6,205 nucleotides of DNA from JAEUOS01 sp046160545 (GTDB lineage: Bacteria; Pseudomonadota; Gammaproteobacteria; Burkholderiales; JAEUOS01). The notes under the pieces are model-generated. The model worked only from the letters and a program-made list of their open reading frames with translations. It was not told the origin of the DNA and did not search any database. The position numbers and the translations under genes are program-made. This document shows positions 1-6,205 of the stretch, in pieces; the stretch's first letter is position 1, and the number at the start of each line of letters is the position of its first letter. The DNA lies in NCBI GenBank assembly GCA_046160545.1, contig JBJXGS010000136.1:1-6205 (forward strand). Direction: 5' to 3'.

Positions 1-1854
1 GCCAGGTCGCCGATGCGCTGGAAGCCGAACATCGAGTAGTAGATGTAGAACGGGATCATGATGCGGTTGTTCGTCGAGTACGACGTCGCCGCGGCGATCC
101 AGCTGCACATGCCGCCGGCCTCGTTGATGCCTTCCTGCAGGATCTGGCCGGCCTTGTCCTCGCGGTAGTACATCACCTGGTCCTTGTCGACCGGTGTGTA
201 CTTCTGGCCCGCGGGGTTGTAGATGCCGATCTGGCGGAACAGCCCTTCCATACCGAAAGTGCGCGCTTCGTCGACCAGGATGGGCACACAGCGCGGACCC
301 AGGTCCTTGTCGCGCAACAGCGTGTTCAGGAATCGTACGTAGGCCTGCGTGGTGCTGATCTCGCGCCCTTCCGCCGTCGCCTCGAGCACTGCCTTGAAGG
401 TCTCCAGCGGCGGCACGGTGAAGCTCTCATCGGCCTTCGAACGGCGCTTGGGCAGGTAACCACCGAGCGCCACACGGCGCTCGTGCAGGTACTTCATCTC
501 CGGTGTGTCGTCGGCCGGCTTGTAAAACGAAATCTTGGACAGTTCGCTGTCGGGAATGGGAATGTTGAAACGGTCGCGGAAGCGGCGGATGTCGTCGTCG
601 GTCAGCTTCTTGGTCTGGTGTGCCGTGTTCTTGCCTTCGCCGGCACCGCCCATGCCCCAGCCTTTCACGGTCTTGACCAGCAGCACGGTCGGCTGACCCT
701 GGTGGGAGTTGGCGCGGTGAAATGCGGCGTACACCTTGGCGGCATCGTGGCCGCCGCGGCGCAGAGCCCAGATGTCCTCGTCGCTCATCTTGGCCACCAT
801 CTCCAGCGTGGCGGGCGAGCGACCGAAGAAGTTCTTGCGAACGAAGGCACCGTCATTGGCCTTGAAGGCCTGGTAATCACCGTCCAGCGTGTCCAGCATG
901 ATCTTGCGCAGCGCACCTTGCCGGTCGCGCGCAAGCAGCGGATCCCAGTTGCTGCCCCAGATCAGCTTGATCACGTTCCAGCCGGCGCCGCGAAATTCGC
1001 CTTCGAGTTCCTGAATGATCTTGCCGTTGCCGCGCACCGGACCGTCGAGACGCTGCAGGTTGCAGTTGATGACGAACACCAGGTTGTCGAGGTTTTCGCG
1101 CGCGGCCAGTCCGATGGCGCCGAGCGACTCGGGTTCATCCATCTCACCGTCGCCGCAGAAGACCCAGACCTTCCGCTTGGCGGTGTCGGCAATGCCGCGT
1201 GCGTGCAGATACTTGAGGAAGCGCGCCTGGTAGATCGACATCAGGGGCCCGAGGGAACTGCCAGAACGCCGGCATCAGTTTCGGGTGCGGGTAACTCGAC
1301 AAGCCCGCGCCGCCGACTTCCTGACGGAAGTTGAGCATCTGGTCTTCGGTGATGCGCCCTTCCATAAATGCGCGGGCGTAGATGCCCGGCGCGCTGTGGC
1401 CCTGGATGTACAGGAGGTCCCCGCCGTGAGCCGGGCTGTCGGCGTGCCAGAAGTGGTTGAAGCCGGCCGCGAACATGTGCGCCAGGCTGGCAAAGCTGCT
1501 GATGTGGCCGCCCAGGTCACCGCCGTCGTCGGGGTTGTGGCGATTCGCCTTGACCACCAGCGCCATCGCGTTCCAGCGCATGTAGGCGCGCAGTCGACCT
1601 TCGAGTTCCAGGTTGCCGGGGCTGTGTTCTTCGTCTGCGGGCTCGATCGTGTTGACGTACCCGGTGTTGGCCGAGAACGGCATGTCGATGCTGCTCTGGC
1701 GCGCGTGTTCGAGCAATTGCTCCAGCAGGAAATGCGCCCGTTCCGGGCCTTCGGCGGCGACCACCGCCGAGAGTGCGTCAAGCCATTCCCGGGTCTCTTG
1801 CGAATCGGCATCGTTGGCGGCTGAACCGAATTGCGACTCGGGTATTGCTGACAT
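1..1854 (-). pseudogene. aceE: Pyruvate dehydrogenase E1 component, homodimeric type; frameshifted and cut by the window edge
   Basis: AceE is the thiamine-diphosphate E1 of the cytoplasmic pyruvate dehydrogenase complex; it decarboxylates pyruvate and acetylates the lipoyl groups of AceF. The start at 1854 has a strong GGAGG six bases upstream and gives MSAIPESQ, followed by typical E1 sequence (ETREWLDAL, YVNTIEPADE, PGNLELE, QGHSAPGIYARAFMEGR, LSSYPHPKLMP). After FWQFP (Pro201) the frame is lost: 35 unrelated residues follow and translation stops at 1144, giving 236 aa. The downstream frame resumes at LGPLMSIYQARF (from 1253) and reads without a stop to position 1. It contains the ThDP/Mg motif GDGEMDEPES, FVINCNLQRLDGPV, KGWGMGGAGEGKN, DEARTFGMEGLFRQIGIY and STNNRIMIPFYIYYSMFGFQ. 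Compared with E. coli (887 aa), six residues (TVSMGL) are gone, which corresponds to a 17-base deletion. The last third lies outside the window. The family is certain; whether the lesion is biological or a sequence error cannot be told here. Confidence 0.93.
1251..1254 (-). other. Deletion junction and frameshift in aceE
   Basis: On the minus strand the codons CAG TTC (1260-1255) are followed by CCTC and then GGG CCC CTG ATG (1250-1239). The family reads Q-F-P-T-V-S-M-G-L-G-P here, so 21 bases are expected between TTC and GGG, but only four are present. Seventeen bases are missing, which moves the frame. The exact breakpoints cannot be fixed without a relative, because the CC and CTC bases could belong to either side. 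In E. coli numbering the lost residues are 191-196, including Val192 and Met194, which contact the thiamine pyrimidine ring. Confidence 0.88.
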
Positions 1855-1860
1855 GTCTTG

Positions 1861-1865
1861 CCTCC
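1861..1865 (-). promoter_or_regulatory. Ribosome binding site of aceE
   Basis: The minus strand reads GGAGG at 1865-1861, six bases before the ATG at 1854. It decides the start: the longer in-frame ATG at 1917 would add 21 low-complexity residues translated from the C-rich leader and has no such site. It is the only clear Shine-Dalgarno in the window; the other three genes lack one. Confidence 0.8.
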
Positions 1866-1872
1866 GGAGATT

Positions 1873-1890
1873 GGGGGGGTGGGGTCGGGG
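1873..1890 (+). other. G-tract cluster, possible G-quadruplex, in the aceE leader
   Basis: The plus strand has runs of seven, four and four G separated by one T and by TC. The seven-G run can be split into two triplets, so the pattern of four G3 tracts with short loops is met. It lies 8 to 25 bases upstream of the aceE Shine-Dalgarno. The G-rich strand is the template strand for aceE, so the aceE transcript would be C-rich here and any quadruplex would form in DNA rather than in that mRNA. The sequence pattern is visible; folding is not shown. Confidence 0.5.
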
Positions 1891-1917
1891 CGGAGTCTCG
1901 CACATCCGCGCTTTCAT

Positions 1918-1936
1918 TTCAAATCATGATCTTGAA
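1918..1936. repeat. Small imperfect inverted repeat in the divergent control region
   Basis: TTCAA (1918-1922) and TTGAA (1932-1936) form five-base arms around nine bases that include the perfect palindrome ATCATGAT (1923-1930). A direct repeat TTTCAT also occurs at 1912-1917 and 1937-1942, 25 bases apart. The element covers the -35 and spacer of the putative kinase promoter, a usual place for an operator. Short AT-rich arms can arise by chance, and no known binding consensus was recognised. Confidence 0.3.
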
Positions 1937-1947
1937 TTTCATATAAT
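1918..1947 (+). promoter_or_regulatory. Likely sigma-70 promoter of the histidine kinase gene
   Basis: A perfect TATAAT lies at 1942-1947, with TTCAAA (four of six matches to TTGACA) at 1918-1923, an 18-base spacer. It sits in a short AT-rich island inside very GC-rich DNA, in the gap between two divergent genes. Transcription would start near 1953-1956. The -10 box shares its last two bases with the first in-frame ATG of the kinase (1946), so that ATG would not be in the transcript and the next one (1985) becomes the likelier start. No convincing -10 was found for aceE on the other strand. Confidence 0.5.
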
Positions 1948-1984
1948 GGAATATGAACAAGGGTGCCGCCTCGATAATGCCCGG

Positions 1985-4531
1985 ATGCAAGCACGCTCCG
2001 AGGTCGCGGTTCCCAAGCTCGGGCGGCAAAGTTGGCTGAATCGATTTGTCAGGCAATGGTGGCGCCGCCAGTCGGTCGCGCGCCAGGACCGCTACGCAAC
2101 CTTCGGCCCGCTTGCGTCGGTCGTGTTGTTTCTCGGCGCGATCATCTTGGCTTTTTGGTATCTGCGCAATGAGGAGTTCGAGCGTGAGCAGGACTCGGTC
2201 AAGCGCGACACCGAAATCGCCCAACAGCAGATCCGCCTGCGCCTGATCGAAAACCAGGAGCAGTTGGTCCGCATCGCGCGCGAGATCGTCACGCGCACCA
2301 TCGACCAGGCCGATTTCCTTGCCGAAGCCGAGAGCTTCAATCAGGAGCGGCCCGAGATCACCAACCTGATCTGGCTCAGTGCAGCGCGGGCGCGCAAGGC
2401 CAGCCATTCGGTGAACAGCTTCCAAGCCGAACCGGGCATGTCGGTCGCCGACGATGCGACGTCGATTCCACTCGAGGGCAAGAACAGCGAACCCGAGTCG
2501 GCCTTCCAGAACGCGCGCACCCTGCGTCAACCGGTCTACTCGAAGCCCTTCAACGACGCCTATGGCAACCCGGTGTTCCAGGTGCACATCCCGTTGATCG
2601 ACAGAAACGCGTTCGCGGGCACCCTGATCGCCGAATATTCGATCGAGAACCTGATCCGCTACTTCGTGCCCGCCGAAGTCTCGACGCGCCATGCCATCGT
2701 GCTCCTCGATGCCCAGGAACGCATCCTCGCCGGCACCATCATGCCCACACCCGGTACAGCGCCGGCCCGACCGTCGATCGTTCACGAGGTGCCGCTCGCC
2801 CCAGCCGGCAACGGACTGACCCTGCGCGGCCAGGGCTACCGCACATCGATCGGACTGATCAGCAGCACCTTGTTCTGGATCGTCGCGGCGCTTTCCGTGC
2901 TCACGGTGTGGATGCTGCTCGGCACCTGGCGCCACATGCGCAACCGCGGCCAGATGCAACTGGCGCTGCTCAACGAAACCAATTTCCGGCGCGCGATGGA
3001 AAACTCGATGCTGACCGGCATGCGCGCGATGGACAAGGACGGCCGCATCACCTACGTCAATCCGGCGTTCTGCGCGATGACCGGCTTTACCGAGGCCGAC
3101 CTGATCGGCCGCAAGCCGCCCTTCCCGTACTGGCCGCCGGACCGGATCGAAGAGAACTCGCGCCTGCTGCAGCAGGAACTCCAGGGGCGCAGCCCGGCGG
3201 GCGGCATCGAGGTCAAGGTGCGCCGCAAGGACGGTGTGCTGTTCGACTCGCGCATGTACGTTTCGCCCCTGATCGACCCCAAGGGGCAGCAGACCGGCTG
3301 GATGACGTCGATGACCAACATCACCGAAGCCAAGCGCATCCGCGATCAGTTGTCGGCGTCGCACGAACGCTTCACGACGGTGCTGGAAGGGCTCGACGCC
3401 GCGGTCTCGGTGCTCTCGGTTCAGCAGGGCGAACTGCTGTTCGCGAACCGCTCCTACCGCCTCTGGTTCGGCGCCGATTCTCAAGGGCACGCGCTGCTCG
3501 CCGGCGTCGAGCCGGGCCGGCCCTACCTGGCCGAAATGGACGACGCGGTGGAGAGTCTCGGCGGCCTGCCGACCCAGGAGCTGACCGAAGCCGGATCAGA
3601 CTCGCGCGAAGTGCTCGTCGACCCGTTGCAGAAGTGGTTCGACGTGCGCGCGCGCTACCTGCAATGGACCGATGGTCGTCTGGCGCAGATGCTGATCGCC
3701 ACCGACATCACCGCGCGCAAGCAGGCCGAACTCCAGGCCGCGCAGCAGGCCGACAAGGCGCAGATGACGAGCCGCCTGGTGACGATGGGCGAAATGGCCT
3801 CGTCGGTCGCGCACGAGCTGAACCAGCCGTTGACAGCCATCACCAACTACTGCAACGGCATGGTGTCGCGCGTCAAGAGCGGCAGCATCGATCAGGACGA
3901 TCTGATCGCCGCGCTCGAGAAGACGTCACGTCAGGCACAGCGCGCCGGGCAGATCATCCATCGAATCCGCGCGTTCGTGAAGCGCAGCGAGCCGCAGCGC
4001 CAACCGGCCGAGGCGCGCGCCATCATCGACGACGCGGTGGACCTGGCCGACATCGAATTGCGCCGCCGCAGCGTCACGATCCAGACCTACGTCGCGCAGC
4101 GGCTGCCGCGCCTGATGGTCGACCCGATCCTGATCGAGCAGGTGGTGCTCAATCTGCTCAGGAATGCGGCCGAGGCGATCGACAACGCGCAGCTGCCACC
4201 GGCGCGGCGCAAGATCGAGCTGCGCGTCGTCCCGCGCCACACCCCCGAAGAAGGGGGTGTGATCGAGTTCAGCGTCACGGACATGGGCCCGGGGCTGCGC
4301 GAAGAGGTGATCGCGCGCCTGTACGAGGCCTTCTTCTCCACCAAGGCCGACGGCCTGGGCATCGGCCTGAGCCTGTGCCGCTCGATCATCGAGAGTCACC
4401 GCGGCCGGATGCGGGCGCAGAACCTCTACAATGGAAACGCCACGGTGGGTTGCCGCTTCTCGTTCACGCTGCCCGTCGAATCGCCGCGCATCGAAGGTGC
4501 GCTCCCAACCAACCCGGCGGTCATTCCATGA
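1985..4531 (+). CDS. Membrane-bound PAS-domain sensor histidine kinase
   Basis: Sensor kinase of a two-component system, 848 aa from the ATG at 1985; an upstream in-frame ATG at 1946 would give 861 aa but overlaps a TATAAT. Neither has a clear Shine-Dalgarno. Domains: a basic N-terminus (WWRRQSVARQDR); membrane segment about 40-60; an extracytoplasmic sensor about 61-290 with a PDC/Cache-like pattern (YGNPVFQVHIPLIDRNAFAG, then LIAEYSIENLIRYF); membrane segment about 291-312; PAS 1 about 333-453 (DKDGRITYVNPAFCAMTGF, ending in NITEAKR); PAS 2 about 462-577 (ending in TDITARKQ); a short helical linker; HisKA with phosphoacceptor His610 in VAHELNQPLTAI; HATPase with N box Asn727 (LLRNAAEA), G1 box Asp766 (DMGPG), FFSTK at 783-787 and G2 box GLGIGL at 790-795. 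The core resembles FixL/DctB-type kinases, but I see no FixL-like haem ligand. It overlaps the regulator gene by ATGA. The ligand is unknown. Confidence 0.92.
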   Translation: MQARSEVAVPKLGRQSWLNRFVRQWWRRQSVARQDRYATFGPLASVVLFLGAIILAFWYLRNEEFEREQDSVKRDTEIAQQQIRLRLIENQEQLVRIAREIVTRTIDQADFLAEAESFNQERPEITNLIWLSAARARKASHSVNSFQAEPGMSVADDATSIPLEGKNSEPESAFQNARTLRQPVYSKPFNDAYGNPVFQVHIPLIDRNAFAGTLIAEYSIENLIRYFVPAEVSTRHAIVLLDAQERILAGTIMPTPGTAPARPSIVHEVPLAPAGNGLTLRGQGYRTSIGLISSTLFWIVAALSVLTVWMLLGTWRHMRNRGQMQLALLNETNFRRAMENSMLTGMRAMDKDGRITYVNPAFCAMTGFTEADLIGRKPPFPYWPPDRIEENSRLLQQELQGRSPAGGIEVKVRRKDGVLFDSRMYVSPLIDPKGQQTGWMTSMTNITEAKRIRDQLSASHERFTTVLEGLDAAVSVLSVQQGELLFANRSYRLWFGADSQGHALLAGVEPGRPYLAEMDDAVESLGGLPTQELTEAGSDSREVLVDPLQKWFDVRARYLQWTDGRLAQMLIATDITARKQAELQAAQQADKAQMTSRLVTMGEMASSVAHELNQPLTAITNYCNGMVSRVKSGSIDQDDLIAALEKTSRQAQRAGQIIHRIRAFVKRSEPQRQPAEARAIIDDAVDLADIELRRRSVTIQTYVAQRLPRLMVDPILIEQVVLNLLRNAAEAIDNAQLPPARRKIELRVVPRHTPEEGGVIEFSVTDMGPGLREEVIARLYEAFFSTKADGLGIGLSLCRSIIESHRGRMRAQNLYNGNATVGCRFSFTLPVESPRIEGALPTNPAVIP
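4238..4261 (+). repeat. Perfect 9-base-pair hairpin inside the kinase gene
   Basis: CACACCCCC (4238-4246) is exactly complementary to GGGGGTGTG (4253-4261), with the six-base loop GAAGAA. It lies between the N box and G1 box codons of the kinase and encodes part of RHTPEEGGVIEF, a likely surface turn of the ATPase domain. No T tract follows on either strand, so it is not a standard terminator. Confidence 0.6.
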
Positions 4532-5151
4532 GCCTGATTCCGAAAAAGGGTACGGTCTACGTCGTCGATGACGACGAGGCGGTTCGGGATTCCCTGCAGT
4601 GGTTGCTCGAAGGCAAGGACTACCGGGTCAAGTGCTTCGATTCGGCCGAATCCTTCCTCTCCCGCTTCGACCCGCGTGAAGTCGCCTGCCTGATCGCCGA
4701 CATCCGCATGGACGGCATGAGCGGCCTGGAACTGCAAGACCGATTGATGGAACGGCGCTCGCCGCTGCCCATCGTTTTCATCACCGGGCACGGCGACGTG
4801 CCGATGGCAGTGACGACGATGAAGAAGGGCGCGATGGATTTCATCGAGAAGCCGTTCAAGGAAGACGAACTGCTCGGCCTCGTCGAAGGCATGCTTGAGC
4901 AGGCACGCTCTGCGTTTTCGCAACACCAGGAGGCGGCCAGCCGGGATGCGCTGCTTTCGCGCCTGACGACGCGCGAAGCGCAGGTCCTCGAGCGCATCGT
5001 CGCCGGGCGGTTGAACAAGCAGATCGCCGATGACCTGGGCATCAGCATCAAAACGGTGGAGGCGCACCGCGCCAACATCATGGAAAAGCTCAACGCCAAC
5101 ACGGTGGCCGACTTGCTCAAGATCGCCTTGGGCGCACAGGCCAAGACCTGA
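4528..5151 (+). CDS. Two-component response regulator, FixJ/NarL type with LuxR-type DNA-binding domain
   Basis: A 207-aa cytoplasmic transcription regulator. The receiver domain (about 8-125) has the acidic pocket Asp14-Asp15-Asp16, phosphoacceptor Asp58 (LIADIRMDGMSG), Thr86 (FITGHGDVPMAV) and Lys108 in EKPF. The signature ITGHGDVPMAV...GAMDFIEKPF is characteristic of the FixJ/TtrR branch. After a linker, residues about 145-203 form a LuxR/GerE helix-turn-helix (LTTREAQVLERIVAG, NKQIADDLGISIKTVEAHR, IMEKL). Length and order are normal for the family. The ATG at 4528 overlaps the kinase stop (4529-4531), so the two are almost surely translated together and form a cognate pair; there is only a weak GGCGG upstream. 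The frame is also open upstream through the kinase gene, but that part is out-of-frame shadow. Targets are unknown; the divergent aceE region is one candidate. Confidence 0.94.
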   Translation: MSLIPKKGTVYVVDDDEAVRDSLQWLLEGKDYRVKCFDSAESFLSRFDPREVACLIADIRMDGMSGLELQDRLMERRSPLPIVFITGHGDVPMAVTTMKKGAMDFIEKPFKEDELLGLVEGMLEQARSAFSQHQEAASRDALLSRLTTREAQVLERIVAGRLNKQIADDLGISIKTVEAHRANIMEKLNANTVADLLKIALGAQAKT

Positions 5152-5230
5152 TCTCGACCCGACGCCAGGCCAGGTCACGCCGGCCTCACATCGGCGCCGC
5201 GGCCCGCCTGCCACCACAGCGCACACACCC
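5152..5230 (+). other. Gap between the response regulator gene and folD
   Basis: Seventy-nine GC-rich bases. There is a perfect palindrome CGGCGCCG at 5192-5199, but no hairpin followed by a T tract, no clear promoter, and no Shine-Dalgarno before the folD ATG (the 20 bases before it are rich in C and A). Read-through from the kinase operon into folD is therefore possible, but not shown. Confidence 0.4.
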
Positions 5231-6154
5231 ATGAGCGCCCAGCTGATCGACGGCACAGCGCTTTCGCGCCAGATTCGTGCCGATGTCGCAAGCCGCGCCG
5301 CGGCACTCGCCGAACGCGGCCACAAGCCCGGGCTCGCGGTCATCCTCGTCGGGGAAGACCCGGCGAGCCAGGTTTACGTGCGCAACAAGGTCAAGGCGTG
5401 CGCCGAAGCAGGCCTGCATTCGGTGTTCGAGAAGTACGACGCCACGCTGCCGGAAGCCGAATTGCTGGGGCGCATCCGGGCCCTCAACAGCGACGCGTCG
5501 ATACACGGCATCTTGGTCCAGATGCCGCTGCCCAGGCACATCAACGCCCACAAGGTGATCGAGACGATATCGACCGAGAAGGATGTCGATGGTTTCTCGG
5601 TGCTGAGTGCCGGCGAGCTGGCGAGCGGCCTGGAGGGGTTCCGGCCCTGCACGCCCTACGGTTGCATGAAGTTGATCGAGAGCACCGGCATCGACCTGCG
5701 CGGCCGCCACGCGGTCGTCATCGGCCGCAGCAACACGGTGGGCAAACCGATGGCGCTGCTGCTGTTGCAAGCGAATGCGACGGTCACGATTTGCCACAGC
5801 GCCACCGCGAACCTGGCACAGTACACGCGCCAGGCCGACGTGCTGGTCGCCGCGGTCGGGCGGCGCAACACGGTCACCGCCGAGATGGTGAAGCCGGATG
5901 CGATCGTGATCGATGTCGGGATGAACCGCAACGATGCCGGCAAATTGTGCGGCGACGTCGACTTTGCCGGTGTCTCGCAGGTGGCCTCGGCGATCACGCC
6001 GGTTCCCGGCGGCGTGGGCCCGATGACGATCACGATGCTGCTCGTCAACACCCTCGAGTCCGCGCAGCGTCGACTGCGCACAGTCGTTTCCAATTCAGGT
6101 ATGAGCCTGGAGCGGTCCGAGATCTGCGGCGCGAAGCGAGTCGATCCGTTGTAG
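5231..6154 (+). CDS. folD: Bifunctional methylenetetrahydrofolate dehydrogenase / methenyltetrahydrofolate cyclohydrolase
   Basis: FolD interconverts 5,10-methylene-, methenyl- and 10-formyl-tetrahydrofolate in the cytoplasm using NADP, feeding purine and formyl-methionine synthesis. The start at 5231 gives MSAQLIDGTALSRQIRADV, the usual N-terminus. Active-site residues are present: Tyr49 and Lys53 in VYVRNKVKAC, Gln97 in GILVQMPLP, Asp120 in EKDVDGF. The Rossmann motif GRSNTVGKPMA begins at 165, and PVPGGVGPMTITMLLVNTLE runs over 257-276. The family normally ends within about ten residues of this last motif (E. coli FolD is 288 aa). Here 307 aa are encoded, with a tail after about residue 281 (LRTVVSNSGMSLERS... 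to Leu307) that I do not recognise. The catalytic part looks intact, so the enzyme should work. There is no clear Shine-Dalgarno. Confidence 0.95.
   Translation: MSAQLIDGTALSRQIRADVASRAAALAERGHKPGLAVILVGEDPASQVYVRNKVKACAEAGLHSVFEKYDATLPEAELLGRIRALNSDASIHGILVQMPLPRHINAHKVIETISTEKDVDGFSVLSAGELASGLEGFRPCTPYGCMKLIESTGIDLRGRHAVVIGRSNTVGKPMALLLLQANATVTICHSATANLAQYTRQADVLVAAVGRRNTVTAEMVKPDAIVIDVGMNRNDAGKLCGDVDFAGVSQVASAITPVPGGVGPMTITMLLVNTLESAQRRLRTVVSNSGMSLERSEICGAKRVDPL
6062..6086 (+). other. Two overlapping, mutually exclusive hairpins in the folD tail
   Basis: GCGCAG (6062-6067) pairs with CTGCGC (6074-6079) around CGTCGA. CGACTG (6071-6076) pairs with CAGTCG (6081-6086) around CGCA and is followed by TTTCC. 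Both stems are perfect over six base pairs and share bases 6074-6076, so only one can form at a time. They lie where most FolD genes have ended, so this could be a remnant of a weak terminator or attenuator taken into the reading frame. The T tract is poor. Confidence 0.35.
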
Positions 6155-6205
6155 ACCAAGGCAGTGTATTGGGGCCTGGGTTTTGATTTCAACATCGCTG
6201 GTCGA
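6155..6205 (+). other. Right edge, no gene recognised
   Basis: The last 51 bases follow the folD TAG. They are less GC-rich than the coding DNA and contain a short T run at 6181-6184. No start codon with a ribosome site, and no terminator hairpin, is visible before the window ends. Confidence 0.4.

Noticed and set aside
1239..1254. Programmed ribosomal frameshifting as an explanation for the aceE frame change
   Set aside because: Six conserved codons are missing as well, so a frame jump would not restore the protein; there is no slippery heptamer at the junction.
483..1334. A 283-codon open frame on the plus strand
   Set aside because: It is antisense to aceE, whose protein sequence is conserved over the whole stretch; the translation has no recognisable domain.
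1144..1854. The 236-aa frame read as an independent gene
   Set aside because: Its first 201 residues are the AceE N-terminus and the last 35 are frameshift product, so it is the 5' part of the broken aceE.
1613..1984. Longer kinase start at 1613
   Set aside because: It would overlap aceE and its control region, and the extra residues are antisense to the aceE N-terminus.
1977..2039. A possible 20-residue upstream open frame (ATG at 1977, TGA at 2037) overlapping the start of the kinase
   Set aside because: It has only a distant GGGTG upstream and no recognisable content; short frames of this kind are expected by chance.
1919..3490. A 523-codon open frame on the minus strand opposite the kinase
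   Set aside because: It is antisense to a clear histidine kinase, has the Arg/Ala/His/Asp-rich composition typical of shadow frames in GC-rich DNA, and shows no known motif.
3333..3715. Haem-binding, FixL-like oxygen sensing by the second PAS domain
   Set aside because: No FixL-type haem-ligand histidine could be placed in either PAS domain, so similarity to FixL is limited to the kinase core and the partner regulator.
2908..4527. Apparent fusion of the response regulator with a long N-terminal extension of 540 residues
   Set aside because: The extension is the out-of-frame reading of the kinase gene. The regulator family begins at the ATG at 4528, just ahead of the receiver domain.

Overview
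The window looks like chromosomal DNA of a GC-rich betaproteobacterium, probably of the order Burkholderiales. The evidence is the protein character of AceE and FolD, the strongly G/C-ending codons, and the gene set aceE / PAS histidine kinase / FixJ-type regulator / folD. This assignment comes from recognising the families, not from a search. I see no RNA genes, CRISPR array, insertion sequence or phage genes; this is housekeeping DNA plus one two-component system.

Layout. Positions 1-1854, minus strand, hold the first two-thirds of aceE (pyruvate dehydrogenase E1, homodimeric type). The gene runs off the left edge and is broken near 1251: about 17 bases are missing. This removes the residues matching E. 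coli Thr191-Leu196, which include the cofactor contacts Val192 and Met194, and shifts the frame. Positions 1855-1984 are a divergent control region with a good Shine-Dalgarno for aceE, a G-tract cluster, and a short AT-rich island with a consensus TATAAT. From about 1985 to 4531 on the plus strand lies a membrane sensor histidine kinase with an extracytoplasmic sensor, two PAS domains and a HisKA/HATPase core. It overlaps by ATGA the gene of its likely partner, a FixJ/NarL-type response regulator (4528-5151). After a 79-base gap comes folD (5231-6154), which has an unusual C-terminal tail. The last 51 bases contain no recognisable gene.

How the genes fit together. The kinase should sense a signal outside the inner membrane and possibly a second one through its PAS domains. 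It should then phosphorylate Asp58 of the regulator, whose LuxR-type helix-turn-helix would bind DNA. The divergent arrangement makes aceE or the shared intergenic region a natural but unproven target. FolD supplies one-carbon folates and NADPH and is probably just a neighbour.

The main anomaly is the lesion in aceE. If it is real, this copy cannot encode a working E1, and the cell would need another pyruvate-oxidising enzyme. Other points worth a look are the tail on FolD, which carries two mutually exclusive hairpins, the G-tract leader of aceE, and a -10 box that overlaps the first possible start codon of the kinase.
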